Below are positions 52,998-62,958 of a stretch of 64,000 nucleotides of DNA, piece by piece; the stretch's first letter is position 1, and the number at the start of each line of letters is the position of its first letter. The stretch spans positions 26,032 through 90,031 of the forward strand of contig JAIVFJ010000245.1 of NCBI GenBank assembly GCA_025765615.1, read 5' to 3'. The notes below the pieces were generated by a model that had not been told where the DNA came from, ran no database searches, and saw only the letters and a program-made list of their open reading frames with translations. This DNA comes from Zopfochytrium polystomum. Its lineage: Eukaryota > Chytridiomycota > Chytridiomycetes > Chytridiales > Chytridiaceae. The translations under genes were made by a program, and so were the position numbers.

Positions 52998-53844
52998 ATG
53001 CGTTCTCTGACCCTCCTAGTCGTCGCCCTTATTACCACCGCCGCCTCCATGGTTGCAGCCGCACCGCTCCCGCCCACCGCCGATCTCGCGCTCGTCGGCT
53101 CAACCAGCTTGATATCCGCCAACACTGCTGCCGTCGTCCAGCTCGAGCGCCGTACGTGCTAGCCCCATTTTCCCGTGCACAATTTTGCTCGATAGTCCAG
53201 AACAGCTGATCTCATGCCTATCTTTCTTCCCTTGCGGACATGGTGTTGTGTTCGGTTGGTGAAGGCCGTAAGTGTGCTGAATTGCGAGCAAATTTGTGGC
53301 GAACTCAGGTTCTGATGTCTCTCTCGCACCTTTAAATGTCAATCTCACAGACAAAGGCAAAAAGGGGAAAAAAGGTAAAGGCAAGCACGGCAAGGGCAAA
53401 GGCAAGAAAGGCAAGGGCATGGGAGGTGGTCCTCCCCCAGGTATGAGAGCCACCCCTTTCTCCGCTTCTCCAGCCCCTCGTTATTGCGGGAAGAAAAGCC
53501 TCTAATCGCCCGAAACGATGAACAATGGCACAATCGACTTGACAGCTGCCGCCGAAGCGCCCCCAGCCGAAGCCGCCCCTGCCGAAGCACCTGCCGAGGG
53601 TCTGGTTGACTTCGAAGGCTACGATGACGAGGCCGCCTACGACGACGAAATCGCTGCGGCGTTTGACGAGGAGGAGGCGTTTGACGACGACGACGTTGTC
53701 GAAGGCGAACTGTTTGACGACGAGGAGGCCGTTGACGAGGAGGAACTGGAGGATGAAGAGCTCGAGGGGGAAGAGGCCGTCGATGAGGAGGAGCTCGAGG
53801 AAGAGGAGGCTCTTGATGAGGAGGAGGTTTACGACGACGAATAA
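52998..53844 (+). CDS. secreted charge-block protein P1
   Basis: Exons 52998-53151, microexon 53265-53267, 53351-53440 and 53546-53844. Signal peptide MRSLTLLVVALITTAASMVA, a short pro-segment (ADLALVGSTSLIS) ending VQLERR, a Lys/Gly block (KGKKGKKGKGKHGKG) closing with GGGPPPG, an Ala/Glu/Pro spacer, and an acidic tail opening GLVDFEGYDDEAAYDDE followed by about 60 Asp/Glu-rich residues. The 3-nt exon GCC is read C|GC C|, adding Arg to give ERRH. Its neighbours P2-P5 share all blocks. Dibasic RR could be a kexin-like site. No known family; the role is unknown. Confidence 0.75.
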
Positions 53845-54459
53845 GTCGCTTGATGGTGGATTCTACGAGTTTTTTGTACTTTTTGTTTTTTACTTTGTTG
53901 CGTTTGCCACTCCATTGTATATAAGGGCAAGTTGTGGGGTTTTCTTCCAGCCCGAAGCAAGTGGATGGGGAAGCGTTGCGGGCAGGTTGAGTTACCGTTC
54001 AACAGCAAACAGCAGCTGCGGTCAAAGAGCTTGGAACAAACATTTACAAAACACGAACCACAAAACACTAGCGAAGTAACGACTATGTTTTTGCGCTGTC
54101 TTTGTTTGCTGCTGCCCTGTGTGGCAGTGCGCCGCACGCGAACCAGTGAACGCGAGCGACGACGCGGTGCCGGTGCGAGAGGGATGTATTGTGGCATGTG
54201 ACAAGGGAAAACACGTGATTGAACGATGCGGGTGATTCTCACACGCTTGAGAGGAATTTGGAAAGAGCCCAAAAAGGAAAGAAAAACAATTTACTGCTTT
54301 CCGAGTGTCTGCGGCTTCCCTTTTTGGAAATTAGCTCCGCCAAGTGTGTGCTTCGCCCCCTCCGACATTTCCGCGCACCGATTCGCTTGATACCCTTTTG
54401 AACCAACATAGACCTTTCCAACACAACAGCGTTCGCCACAGCTCGTTTTGCCGCAAGTC
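53845..54459. other. intergenic P1-P2
   Basis: 3' flank of P1 and promoter of P2. No other gene is seen. Confidence 0.4.
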
Positions 54460-55849
54460 ATGCGTCCTCTCACCCTCCTGGTCGCCGCGTTCATTGCCGC
54501 AGCTGCGTCTGTGGTGGATGCCGCACCGCTCACAGTCACGGGCGATCTCACGCTCGCTGGCGCCAGCAGCTTGATCTCGGCTGACCATGCCGCCGTCGTC
54601 CAGCTTGAGCGCCGTACGCACCACAATTCTTGCTTTTCTAACCTCCATCTCGATCCCCACAAACAACTGACCGCACCATCGGAAAAACGATGTTTCCTCA
54701 ACAATCCCTCCTCACCTCTCGATTGTGAACTTGGGGCTGTCACGTAACGTAAGTCTGGAACGCGGTGAGCGGGCTTCGGGTGCCATCATCTCTAACACCA
54801 CCCCCGTCGCACTTCCCTTTCTTAAAAAAACAGACAACAAAGGAGGCAAAAGAGGAAAAGGCAAGAAAGGGAAGGGTCGCAAGGGCAAGCGCGGAAAGGG
54901 TAAGCGTGGCAAGAAGGGAAAGGGCGGCGGTGCTCCCCAAGGTATTTATCTCTGTCAGGCCCAACGCTACAACGCCAAGCCCGCTGATCACACAACTTCC
55001 CACCAAATCCTTGGTCCATGTTCAGGTGGAGCTGGTGATGCTGGTGGGGCTCCCGGCGACGCTCCCGCAGACGCACCTCCTGCAGGCGGCGACCCCGGCG
55101 GCGCTCCCGCCGGTGCTCCTGGCGGCGATCCCGGCGGCGCTCCTGGCGGCGATCCAGGCGGCGCTCCTGGCGGCGCTCCTGCGGGAGGAGCCCCAGGAAT
55201 GCCTGGCGACGGCAACGCGGCTGGGCCGACCTCCGCAGAAGCCCCCATGGCCATGGCCGACGCTGCTCCTGCTGGAGGGTACGGTGCGGCAGGGAACACT
55301 GTGTTTGGGAACCCTTCGTTTGGGAACCCTGCGGTTGGCAACCCTGCGGTTGGCAACCCTGCGGAAATGTACGCTGCTGAAAGGTACCCCGCGGAGAGGA
55401 ACCCTGCGGCTGGGTTCTCTGCGCAAGCGTACGCTGCGAATCAGTACCCGGCGGAAGGGTACCCTTCGAGAGGGCATCCTGCGATGGGATACGCTGCGAG
55501 ACGGTACCCGGCGAGAGGGTACCCTGCGGAAGTCGCGCCGTACTATGGCCAAGCGGGCCTGGTTGACTACGAAGGCTACGATGACGAGGCCGCCTACGAC
55601 AACGACTTTGCTGCGGCATTTGACGAGGAGGAGGCGGTCGACGACGACGGTGCAGTCGAAGAAGAGCTATTCGATGACGAAAAAGCAGTTGACGAGGAGG
55701 AGCTCGAGGAGGAAGGGCTGGAGGAAGACGAGGACGTGGACGAGGAGGAGCTTGACGAGGAGGAAATTGATGAGGAAGCAGGAGATGAGGAGCGGCTGGA
55801 GGACGAAGAGGCTGCCGACGAGGAAGAGGTCTATGAGGACGACGAGTAA
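54460..55849 (+). CDS. secreted charge-block protein P2, with repeat insertion
   Basis: Exons 54460-54613, 54834-54941 and 55026-55849. Signal peptide MRPLTLLVAAFIAAAASVV, pro-segment ending VQLER, a Lys/Gly/Arg block (KGKKGKGRKGKRGKGKRGKK). Unlike its relatives it then has about 160 residues of tandem repeats: first GGDPGGAP-type, then short FGNPAVGNPA and YPAEGYPS-type units. Last comes the acidic tail from GLVDYEGYDDEAAYDND to 55849. The microexon position (54746-54748) is present but its acceptor AG reads GT, so exon 1 probably joins exon 3 directly, giving ERH. Confidence 0.72.
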
Positions 55850-56387
55850 GTCACTGGATGCGCCGTTGCGTCGTTGCGGTCCTTATGTTGAACTGCTGCG
55901 GGACGGTCTGTTCACCTTCAGGAGGATCCTACTTGTTCCTGTTATTTTTCGTTCCTGTCATCTGTTTGTCTTTCCACTTCTGATTGTCCAAATTGCACCA
56001 ATTGAGCCCCCTGGCCTGCATTTCAATGACTGGAGGACAGCCATAAGGGGTTCTGAGCCAACCGCAAACAGAAAGTGATCCAAGGGGCTGATTCACTTGC
56101 AGCTACCTTTTTACTTCCGCTAGAAGGGTAACTTTTGCATGACCTTGCAAGTGAAGATGAAGATAAGGGACTGCATCAACCACATTTGTCGACTCGGCTC
56201 GGCATATTCCGGAATTCACTCGAAATGGAAAAGCAAACAGCATTCTTCGTGCCTGCAGCTTCTCTTCGCGTGGAAATGGGCTCAGCCCATGTGCTTCGCC
56301 TCGTAACTTTAACAGCTTCACATGGATTCCCATGGAGATTCAGTCCGCCAACCAAACTTCTGCCTTCGGATCACTATTCCACAAGCA
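55850..56387. other. intergenic P2-P3
   Basis: No other gene recognised; promoter of P3. Confidence 0.4.
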
Positions 56388-57432
56388 ATGCGCTCCCTCA
56401 GTCTCCTCGTCGCCGTGCTCGTTGCCACCGCCGCGTCTATGGTTGCAGCCGCGCCGTTTCCGGCCAACACCGACCTCGCACTCGTCGGCTCCAACAGCCT
56501 GATCTCGGCTGACCACGCTGGAGTGGTCGAGCTGGAGCGACGTAAGCACCACACCTCTTGCATCTTCTTACCCTGCACACAAAACTTATCATACCCCGAT
56601 CGGATTAACGATTTCCTCCTCGTGCTTTCTTACTTTCTTTCCCTGAACTCACAATCGTGTACTGGATCTGGCTGACACAGGACGTAAGTCGATTGCATAA
56701 TGAGCGACCTTTCTTGGGCCAGTATTCCCAACCACCACCCGATGTTTCCCATAATCGAAAATTAGACGGCAGAAAAGGCAAAAAAGGAAAGGGCAGGAAA
56801 GGGAAGCGTGGCGGCAAAGGCAGGCGCGGAAAGGGCAAGCGTGGCAAGAAGGGCATGGGCGGCGGCCCTCCACCAGGTAAAACATCTTGCTCCAAGCCCA
56901 CCTGTTTTTGGTTAAAGGCGTTGATAATTTATAAACCAAAAATAATCGTCGTGAATATTCTGGTTCAGCTGGTGACGCTGGCGCTCCTGGCGGCGCACCC
57001 GGTGACGCTCCCGCAGAAGCACCCCCCGCCGGAGTAGCTCCTGGCGATGCCGCACCTGCGGATGCCAACCCCGCGGAAGCGCCCCCGGCCGAAGCTGCAC
57101 CTGCGGAAGGGTACCCTGCGGAAGCTGCGCCTGCAGAAGCTGGGCCCTACTATAGCCCAGCGGGTCTGGTTGACTTTGAGAGCTACGACGACGTGTCTGC
57201 CTTCGATGACGGCTTTGCTGCTGCGTTTGGCGAGGACGAAGTGCTCGACGACGACGAGGCGCTTGACGAGGAGGAACTCGGGGATGACGAGTTCAAGGGA
57301 GAAGGAGCTGTCGAAGCGGTGGAGGCGCTTGACGAGGACGAATTGGAGGAGGAGGAGGAGGCTGTTGGAGAAGAAGAGTTTGAGGAAGAAGAGGCTGTTG
57401 GCGAGGAGGAATTATACGAAGACGAGGAGTGA
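56388..57432 (+). CDS. secreted charge-block protein P3
   Basis: Exons 56388-56541, microexon GAC 56681-56683, 56766-56876 and 56969-57432. Signal peptide MRSLSLLVAVLVATAASMVA, pro-segment LVGSNSLIS ending VELERR, basic block (GRKGKKGKGRKGKRGGKG, then GMGGGPPPG), an Ala/Pro/Glu spacer with YPAEAAPAEAGPYY, and an acidic tail from GLVDFESYDDVSAFDDG. The microexon codon C|GA gives Arg before His. Intron lengths after the microexon (82-83 nt) are conserved in P1, P3 and P4. Function is unknown. Confidence 0.75.
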
Positions 57433-58263
57433 TTCCTTCACTGTTTTTCGAACTGCGCTCCCGTTTTTTTTGGACTCTTCCTACTTTCACACTTTTTTTG
57501 TTTCCTGTGAATTCGCTCTTCTAATTATATCTCGCTCGCGAAGGCATTATTTCAACTGCGAGCGAGCACGAGTGAGGAATAAACCGAAAGGATTGCCTTG
57601 AGATTGCTTTCTGGAAGAGCGGAGGCTGCCGACGGAAATGAGCAAACGTTCGTACGGCCTTAAGCGAATCGGCATTGGCACAAGTAGCCACGCAGCTAAA
57701 ATCTTTGCAAACCATGAGGACGGCGAGGGAAATGCGAGGCGACCTTCAGCGCGCCACAGTCGTCAGCGTGAATATATGCCAATAAGTATCTTTGTTACTG
57801 GCGTGATCGGCGCGTTCCCGGCGGCAGCAACGGTCCGTGGTGTGCCGGCAGCCAAACCAGCACGGAAACGGAAAAAAAAAAAGGAAAAAAAAAACAAACA
57901 AAATGGAAAATGTGTCTCACTTCCAACGCGTCATACTTTTTTTTTACTTTTTTGTTTTTCAAACAGGAATCTTCGAAACCGCACTCAGCCCGGCCCGGCC
58001 GGGAATGGCGTGCGGGTTGGTGCTTCGCCCCGTCAGTTGCTCCTCTCTCGCTCTTCGTCGCTCTCTCGCTCTCTCTCTCGCTCTCTCTCTCGCCCTCCCT
58101 TTCACAAACCGCAAGACAGTTTGTGCCTTCGCCCGGCCCCTTCAGGCCAGATATATATATACTTCCTGCCACACACCAATCCCCAGCCCATCAACCCCAT
58201 CAATCACACCAATCACAACAGCAGCTCCACATATCCCCCCCGCCTCACTCAATCCAGCCCACA
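57433..58263. other. intergenic P3-P4
   Basis: An A-rich stretch near 57870-57900 and CT-rich tracts at about 58040-58100, with a TATATATA element at 58150-58158 upstream of P4. No gene is seen. Confidence 0.4.
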
Positions 58264-59241
58264 ATGCGCTCCATCACGCTCCTCGTTGCCGCCTTCGTGG
58301 CCGCCGCTGCCTCCATGGTCGCCGCCGCGCCGCTCCCCGCCACCTACATTTCCCTCGTTGGCTCCAACGACCTGATCTCTGGCGTCTCCGCCGCCGTCGT
58401 CCAGCTCGAGCGCCGTATGTATTCTGGGTCGCTGGATTGTTTTGCTCGTCCTGTAACTAATCGAGGCCAATCCTTCTTCAACCACCATCGCCTCCTACCT
58501 GCCTCTTCTCTCACCCGCCTACAACGCGTTCGACTCTCAGGACGTAAGTTTCGTCTTGTTTCGGCTTGACACCATGGGTTCTGAATCGCTCATCAACCCA
58601 CTGCTGCCATTTTTCAAATCAACTAGACAAGCACGGTAAAGGAGGCCGTGGCAAGGGCCGTGGCAAGAAGCGAGGCCCGCCGCCAGGTAAATCCAACGAC
58701 GGTTCATTTGGTTTCTACCTCCCTCAAAATCATCTCCTCCGAACTCCACAAAGCCCACTCTTTTCGTGGGACAACGAGTCGCTGAGCTCCGACTTAACCT
58801 ATTCTTTGCTCATCCTCATCAGCTCCCCCTGCCGAAGCCCCCGCGGACGCGCCGGCCGAGGGTCTCGTCGACTACGAGGGCTACGACGACGAAGCCGCCT
58901 ACGACGATGAAATCGCAGCTGCCTTTGACGAGGAGGAGGCGTTCGACGACGACGAGGCCGTCGAGGACGAAGAGTTTGACGACGAAGAGGCCGTCGACGA
59001 GGAAGAGCTCGATGACGAGGAGCTTGATGAAGAGGAGGCCGTCGACGAGGAAGAGCTCGACGAGGAGGAGGCGCTTGACGAGGAGGAGCTTGAAGAGGAG
59101 GAAGCTGTTGACGAGGAGGAACTCGAGGAGGAGGAGGCGGTCGACGAGGAGGAGCTGGAGGAAGAGGAGGCCCTCGACGAGGAGGAGCTTGAGGAGGAGG
59201 AGGCTGTCGACGAGGAGGAGGCCTACGACGACGAAGAGTAA
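58264..59241 (+). CDS. secreted charge-block protein P4
   Basis: Exons 58264-58414, microexon GAC 58541-58543, 58627-58686 and 58823-59241. Signal peptide MRSITLLVAAFVAAAASMVA, pro-segment SLVGSNDLIS ending VQLERR, the shortest basic block (KHGKGGRGKGRGKKRGPPPG), then the longest acidic tail. The tail opens GLVDYEGYDDEAAYDDEIAA and continues as regular EEEAVDEEELEE-type units to TAA 59239-59241. TATATATA at 58150 lies about 110 nt upstream of the ATG. Confidence 0.77.
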
Positions 59242-59395
59242 GCCCAGCGGCTGGGTTTCTCTGGGACTGGCACTGCCCATTTTACTTGGGTTCTTCCTTA
59301 CTCTGTACTTGTAATGTTTCTCTCCCTTTCCCTTTTTCCTTTCACTTCAATATATAAAGCACGCGACTGAAAACCACTGCCGCCACCACCACCGC

Positions 59396-59710
59396 GCCGC
59401 GAACAAAACGATCTGGCTCGTGGGCTTCGGCAACACCAACTCGGTTGTCGCGCGCCGCGACCGCGTCCTTCTGAGCAACTCGCGCGGGCCGTCCAAACCC
59501 GGCAAGATCGCGTATACCCGGAGCGCGACGGCCGCCTCCCGCAGCTCGTCGCGCGCGAATGCACCTCGAGCGGGCGGCGCTGCCTATCGCCGGCGACTAC
59601 GCCGAGGCGCAGGCTGTGGCCGCGGCGTTTGTCGAAGACGTTTTTGACGCGGTCGACTTTGGATGTCTCACTGAGAGCTGGAGCTCCGAGACACGTTTAC
59701 GTGATTCCGT
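59396..59710 (+). pseudogene. truncated F420/NADP-dependent oxidoreductase relic
   Basis: The first part encodes a Rossmann start (IWLVGFGNTNSVVARRD, then RVLLSNSRGP) as in COG2085 NADP oxidoreductases. From 59559, in another frame, comes the matching C-terminal helix region (ALPIAGDYAEAQAVAAAFVE, then FDAVDFGCLTESWSSE). The middle of the domain is missing. It is a deletion relic without an enzyme's complete fold. The remainder to 60035 is not recognised. Confidence 0.55.
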
Positions 59711-60035
59711 ACTTTGGCAATCCCTGCGAAAACCTGAGCGATGCGGAAGTGGAAAGTGGATGTGGCTGGGCTCTGGGGGCACTGTTGTCAAGGTGTCCGA
59801 AATTACTGAGCTCCTCAGCAAGGCGGCGAAAGATGGCCTTGTCGGTGGGGTATTGCCAAACGCTTTGACCGGATTTTGACCGGGTCTTCAACTTTCAAAT
59901 AAATCGAGCCCAATCAGCCCATGCGGCTTCAATATCGCGATCGCGAGGATGGAAGGAAGCTCATATGTCCCACGCATGATAATGTCCAAGTAGTTACACA
60001 CCTGTGGCCAAGTTTTGTCCAGCGTCTCCCACGGG

Positions 60036-60866
60036 ATGTCGCGGCCAAGCCACCGTCTTCTGCCCTCCGTTCTCCCGATCGCGATCTGCGGCTACATCGA
60101 AACCCACAAGGAGCGCTTGGCAGTCGCATCCCTCTTCCGCCTGCGGCAAATTCAGGCAGTATCCTTGCTGGGGAAGATACAGCGAAGATACGGCTGCGAC
60201 TATTTCCGATTCATCTCCGTCGGCGTCCTTGATTTCCTTCAACTCCACCTCCCAAGCGATCGACTCAGGAATCTCACTGTCGGTGGCACTTTGGATTATA
60301 TAGGGTCGGTGGACGTGCTTCAGTGGTGGAAGGAAAGCGGGTTGGAGCTGCAGTATACGGAGAAGGCGATCGCCCGTGCCAGCAATAATATGCTGCTGGA
60401 TGTATTGAGTTGGTGGAAATACAGCGGGCTCGCCCTCAAGTATGACGAGTCACCTCTCAATTTTGCCTCAATGGAAGGGAGGATCGGTATGCTGCAGTGG
60501 TGGAAGGACAGTGGGCTCGAGTTGAAGTATGACGAACAGGCAATGGCATGGGCCAGCTACTATGGGCATGTCAGTGTATTGCAGCCCGAACGGCACGCAA
60601 CCCTTCCCGCTCGGCCAGGCTCTGAACACCGGTCGCTCTTCACCAAAGAAGGTGCGCGCATCTCTGGCACGACTTTTCTTAACTCTGCAGACTCTCACTC
60701 AGTGGCAGAGCGGCCCATCCTTTGGAAATCGGAGTTCAAAACTTCGTCCGGGTGCTCATTGTCCCTTTTTGCCGCCAATCACCATTTCTCAGTGTCCATG
60801 AAAACTCCGCAATCCAGTTTGAAGTCCTCAAGCGTAACCTGGAGCGCAGAACGCCAAAACCTATGA
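60036..60866 (+). CDS. chimeric open frame: WW repeats fused to OPT transporter fragment
   Basis: One uninterrupted frame of 276 codons from ATG 60036. Residues 1-80 resemble the F-box-like head of WW-repeat proteins (YIETHKERLAVASLFRLRQI). Residues about 90-180 are three repeat units (VLQWWKESGLELQYTEKAI, VLSWWKYSGLALKYDES, MLQWWKDSGLELKYDEQAM). After VSVL the sequence becomes a piece related to the OPT transporter: a neighbouring frame reads FPLGQALNTG, and this frame reads GARISGTTFLNSADS, against FPLGQALNT and GARVSARSFVNTADL at about 36910-37000. Probably a rearrangement product, not a designed gene. Expression is unknown. Confidence 0.5.
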   Translation: MSRPSHRLLPSVLPIAICGYIETHKERLAVASLFRLRQIQAVSLLGKIQRRYGCDYFRFISVGVLDFLQLHLPSDRLRNLTVGGTLDYIGSVDVLQWWKESGLELQYTEKAIARASNNMLLDVLSWWKYSGLALKYDESPLNFASMEGRIGMLQWWKDSGLELKYDEQAMAWASYYGHVSVLQPERHATLPARPGSEHRSLFTKEGARISGTTFLNSADSHSVAERPILWKSEFKTSSGCSLSLFAANHHFSVSMKTPQSSLKSSSVTWSAERQNL

Positions 60867-61380
60867 GATCTTCGTATCAAATCTGGTCGTGGCGTCCTGC
60901 GTAGGGGAACTAGGACTGAACATTATACTAGGACTCACACATCGAGACTACCTATTGGTCTGTGGGTGGCGCTCGCTGGAGCAGAAGGAATGTCGCTTTT
61001 ACTTAATTTTTCGACAAACAGACGGTCGAAGCGCTTGCAAAGTTTGTGGCCGGGGTACAGCGGGCTAATGGTGGACTGGACTGGACTAGACTGGACCCAT
61101 CTTGGAGGATGCCGGGGGAAGGGTTGCAGCTCTTGAGGAGGCGGACTCACACGCCGCCTAACTGGCAACTGACACTGGTGGGCAACTCTGAGGGCTCCTT
61201 GATGCTAGCAGGAAGGACGCAGCTTCTCCGACAGACGACCGCCTGGAGCTTCATATCGTCCCCGCACCTTCCGCAACAAAGCAGCCCACACACCGGGCTG
61301 TGGTTGCGTCCCCGCCCTCCTGCAAAAGGAAAAACGGCACAGTGGGGGAAGCCACCGACGTACTCTACATTGCGGGTTGC

Positions 61381-61580
61381 GTTTGTCTGTCCGACCGGCG
61401 TCACAGAGGGCACGGCCGCGGCAGACCTGGCAGGTCTTGTCCAGTTCGATCGTCGTACGTAACCCCCCTTCTCCCGGCAATCCCTGAATAGGGCTAATCG
61501 ATCTTTGAATGGACGACTCCAGTTTAATCGCGTTCAAAAACCATACAGGCGGCAAGGACACGTCAACACCTTGAAATCAA
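61381..61580 (+). pseudogene. relic of a sixth charge-block gene
   Basis: A short frame ends with DLAGLVQFDRR followed by GTACGT, matching the exon-1 end of P5 (VGLVQLDRR). About 90 nt later CATACAG precedes GCGGCAAGGACA, matching the start of the P5 basic exon. The signal peptide and acidic tail are missing. 60867-61380 and 61581-62167 hold nothing else recognisable, apart from the promoter of P5. Confidence 0.45.
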
Positions 61581-62167
61581 AACCGATTGTTGAAGAGGCA
61601 AACAACTGTTCATTCGCCGCCCTCAGATGCACGACCGCCCCAAAAAACATAAACAGCGGCGCTCGTGTTGTTCACGGGCGTTCTTGTTTCACGACAGAAC
61701 AAGCGGAACAAACCCGTGCCGGATAAATGCTGGATCGTTGCTATGCCTCTCGATATTGGCACCACCAGGCAGGCGTCCTTGCCTCGCATTGTGGATTTGA
61801 TCTGTGGTGCAATTGGGATCCTCAATTTTGTCTCGGCTGCCGGTCCTTGCCGGACCTTGAGCGGTCGTTCTCCGACAACTGGAGGCTGCCGGCGACGACC
61901 GGCAACGACCTTGGGTTTGCCAGACAAAATTGAGCATCCCCCCAATGTCGCGGCCTGCCTTCGGGCTAAGCCAGACATACGCAAGCCAGCGGCGATGGCG
62001 ATTTCTCTGTCGCCGTCTCTCTTTCGCATTGCCTTCGCCGCACGCCACCGCCGAATCCATTTGCTTATAAAAAACAGCATCGACCCTTCAGACCAGCAGC
62101 ACTTCAACCCCAAGCCTTCCTTCTTTGCTCTCACAACAACCCAGACGGTCCACAACCAACCACCGCC

Positions 62168-62958
62168 ATGCGCACCATCTCGCTCCTCGTTGCTGCCGTC
62201 CTCGCCGCCATCGCGTCCTTGGTCACCGCCGCGCCGCTGCCGGCGACCGCCGACCTCGCCCTTCTGGGCGCTGAAGAAGTGATCGCCCCGGGGGAGTCCG
62301 TTGGCCTCGTCCAGCTCGACCGCCGTTAGTTCAACCATCCGCCCCCTCCCTCCACCACCTTCACTCCTCCCCCTCTCAATCCATTCCAACTGCTGCCCGA
62401 CGTTGCGGATGAACGAGTCTCCCTATTTTGGATGTGGCCAACAACTTCCCCACCATATCACAACCCCTGACGTATCCTCGTTACACTGCGAACCCTACCC
62501 CCACGTTTCCAGGCGGGTAAGGACAAGAAGGCAAAGAAGGCCGCCAAGAAAGCCGCCAAAGCGGAAAGGAAGGCCGCAAAAGCAGGTTCGTCATAATCTC
62601 TTCCTTCTCTTTCTTTCCTCCTTCCCAGCTCATGCCGGTTGACGCCTTTTGCAATCCTCCCTTCCACAAAACAACAGCGGCTGCGCAACAGGATGGTGGC
62701 GGCGAGGCTACACCAGATGCCCAGGCGGCTCTGGTTGACTATGAGGGCTACGACGAGGAGGCGGCCTTTGATGATGACTTTGCGGATACGTTTGACGACG
62801 AGGAGGAGTTAGACGACGACGAGGCTGTCGAGGATGAGGAGTTTGATGATGATGAGGCGGTCGACGAGGAGGAGATCGAGGACGAAGAGGCGATGGACGA
62901 GGAGGATTTCGGTGAGGAGGCGCTGGATGAGGAGGAGGTCTTCGACGACGAAGAGTGA
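62168..62958 (+). CDS. secreted charge-block protein P5
   Basis: Exons 62168-62324, 62513-62585 and 62678-62958. Signal peptide MRTISLLVAAVLAAIASLV, pro-segment LALLGAEEVIA ending VQLDRR, and an Ala/Lys basic block (KDKKAKKAAKKAAKAERKA) in place of the Gly/Lys type. The acidic tail opens ALVDYEGYDEEAAFDDDF and ends DDEE. No microexon is present: the second Arg is completed directly by exon 2 (C|GC). A frame problem at the exon 2 start disappears if one G of the GGG at about 62515 is extra; the sixth relic supports this. Exon 1 uses a weak GTTAGT donor. Confidence 0.7.

Noticed and set aside
55080..55540. collagen-like protein in P2
   Set aside because: GGDP and YPA units do not keep a Gly-X-Y triplet period, and the flanks match the charge-block family.
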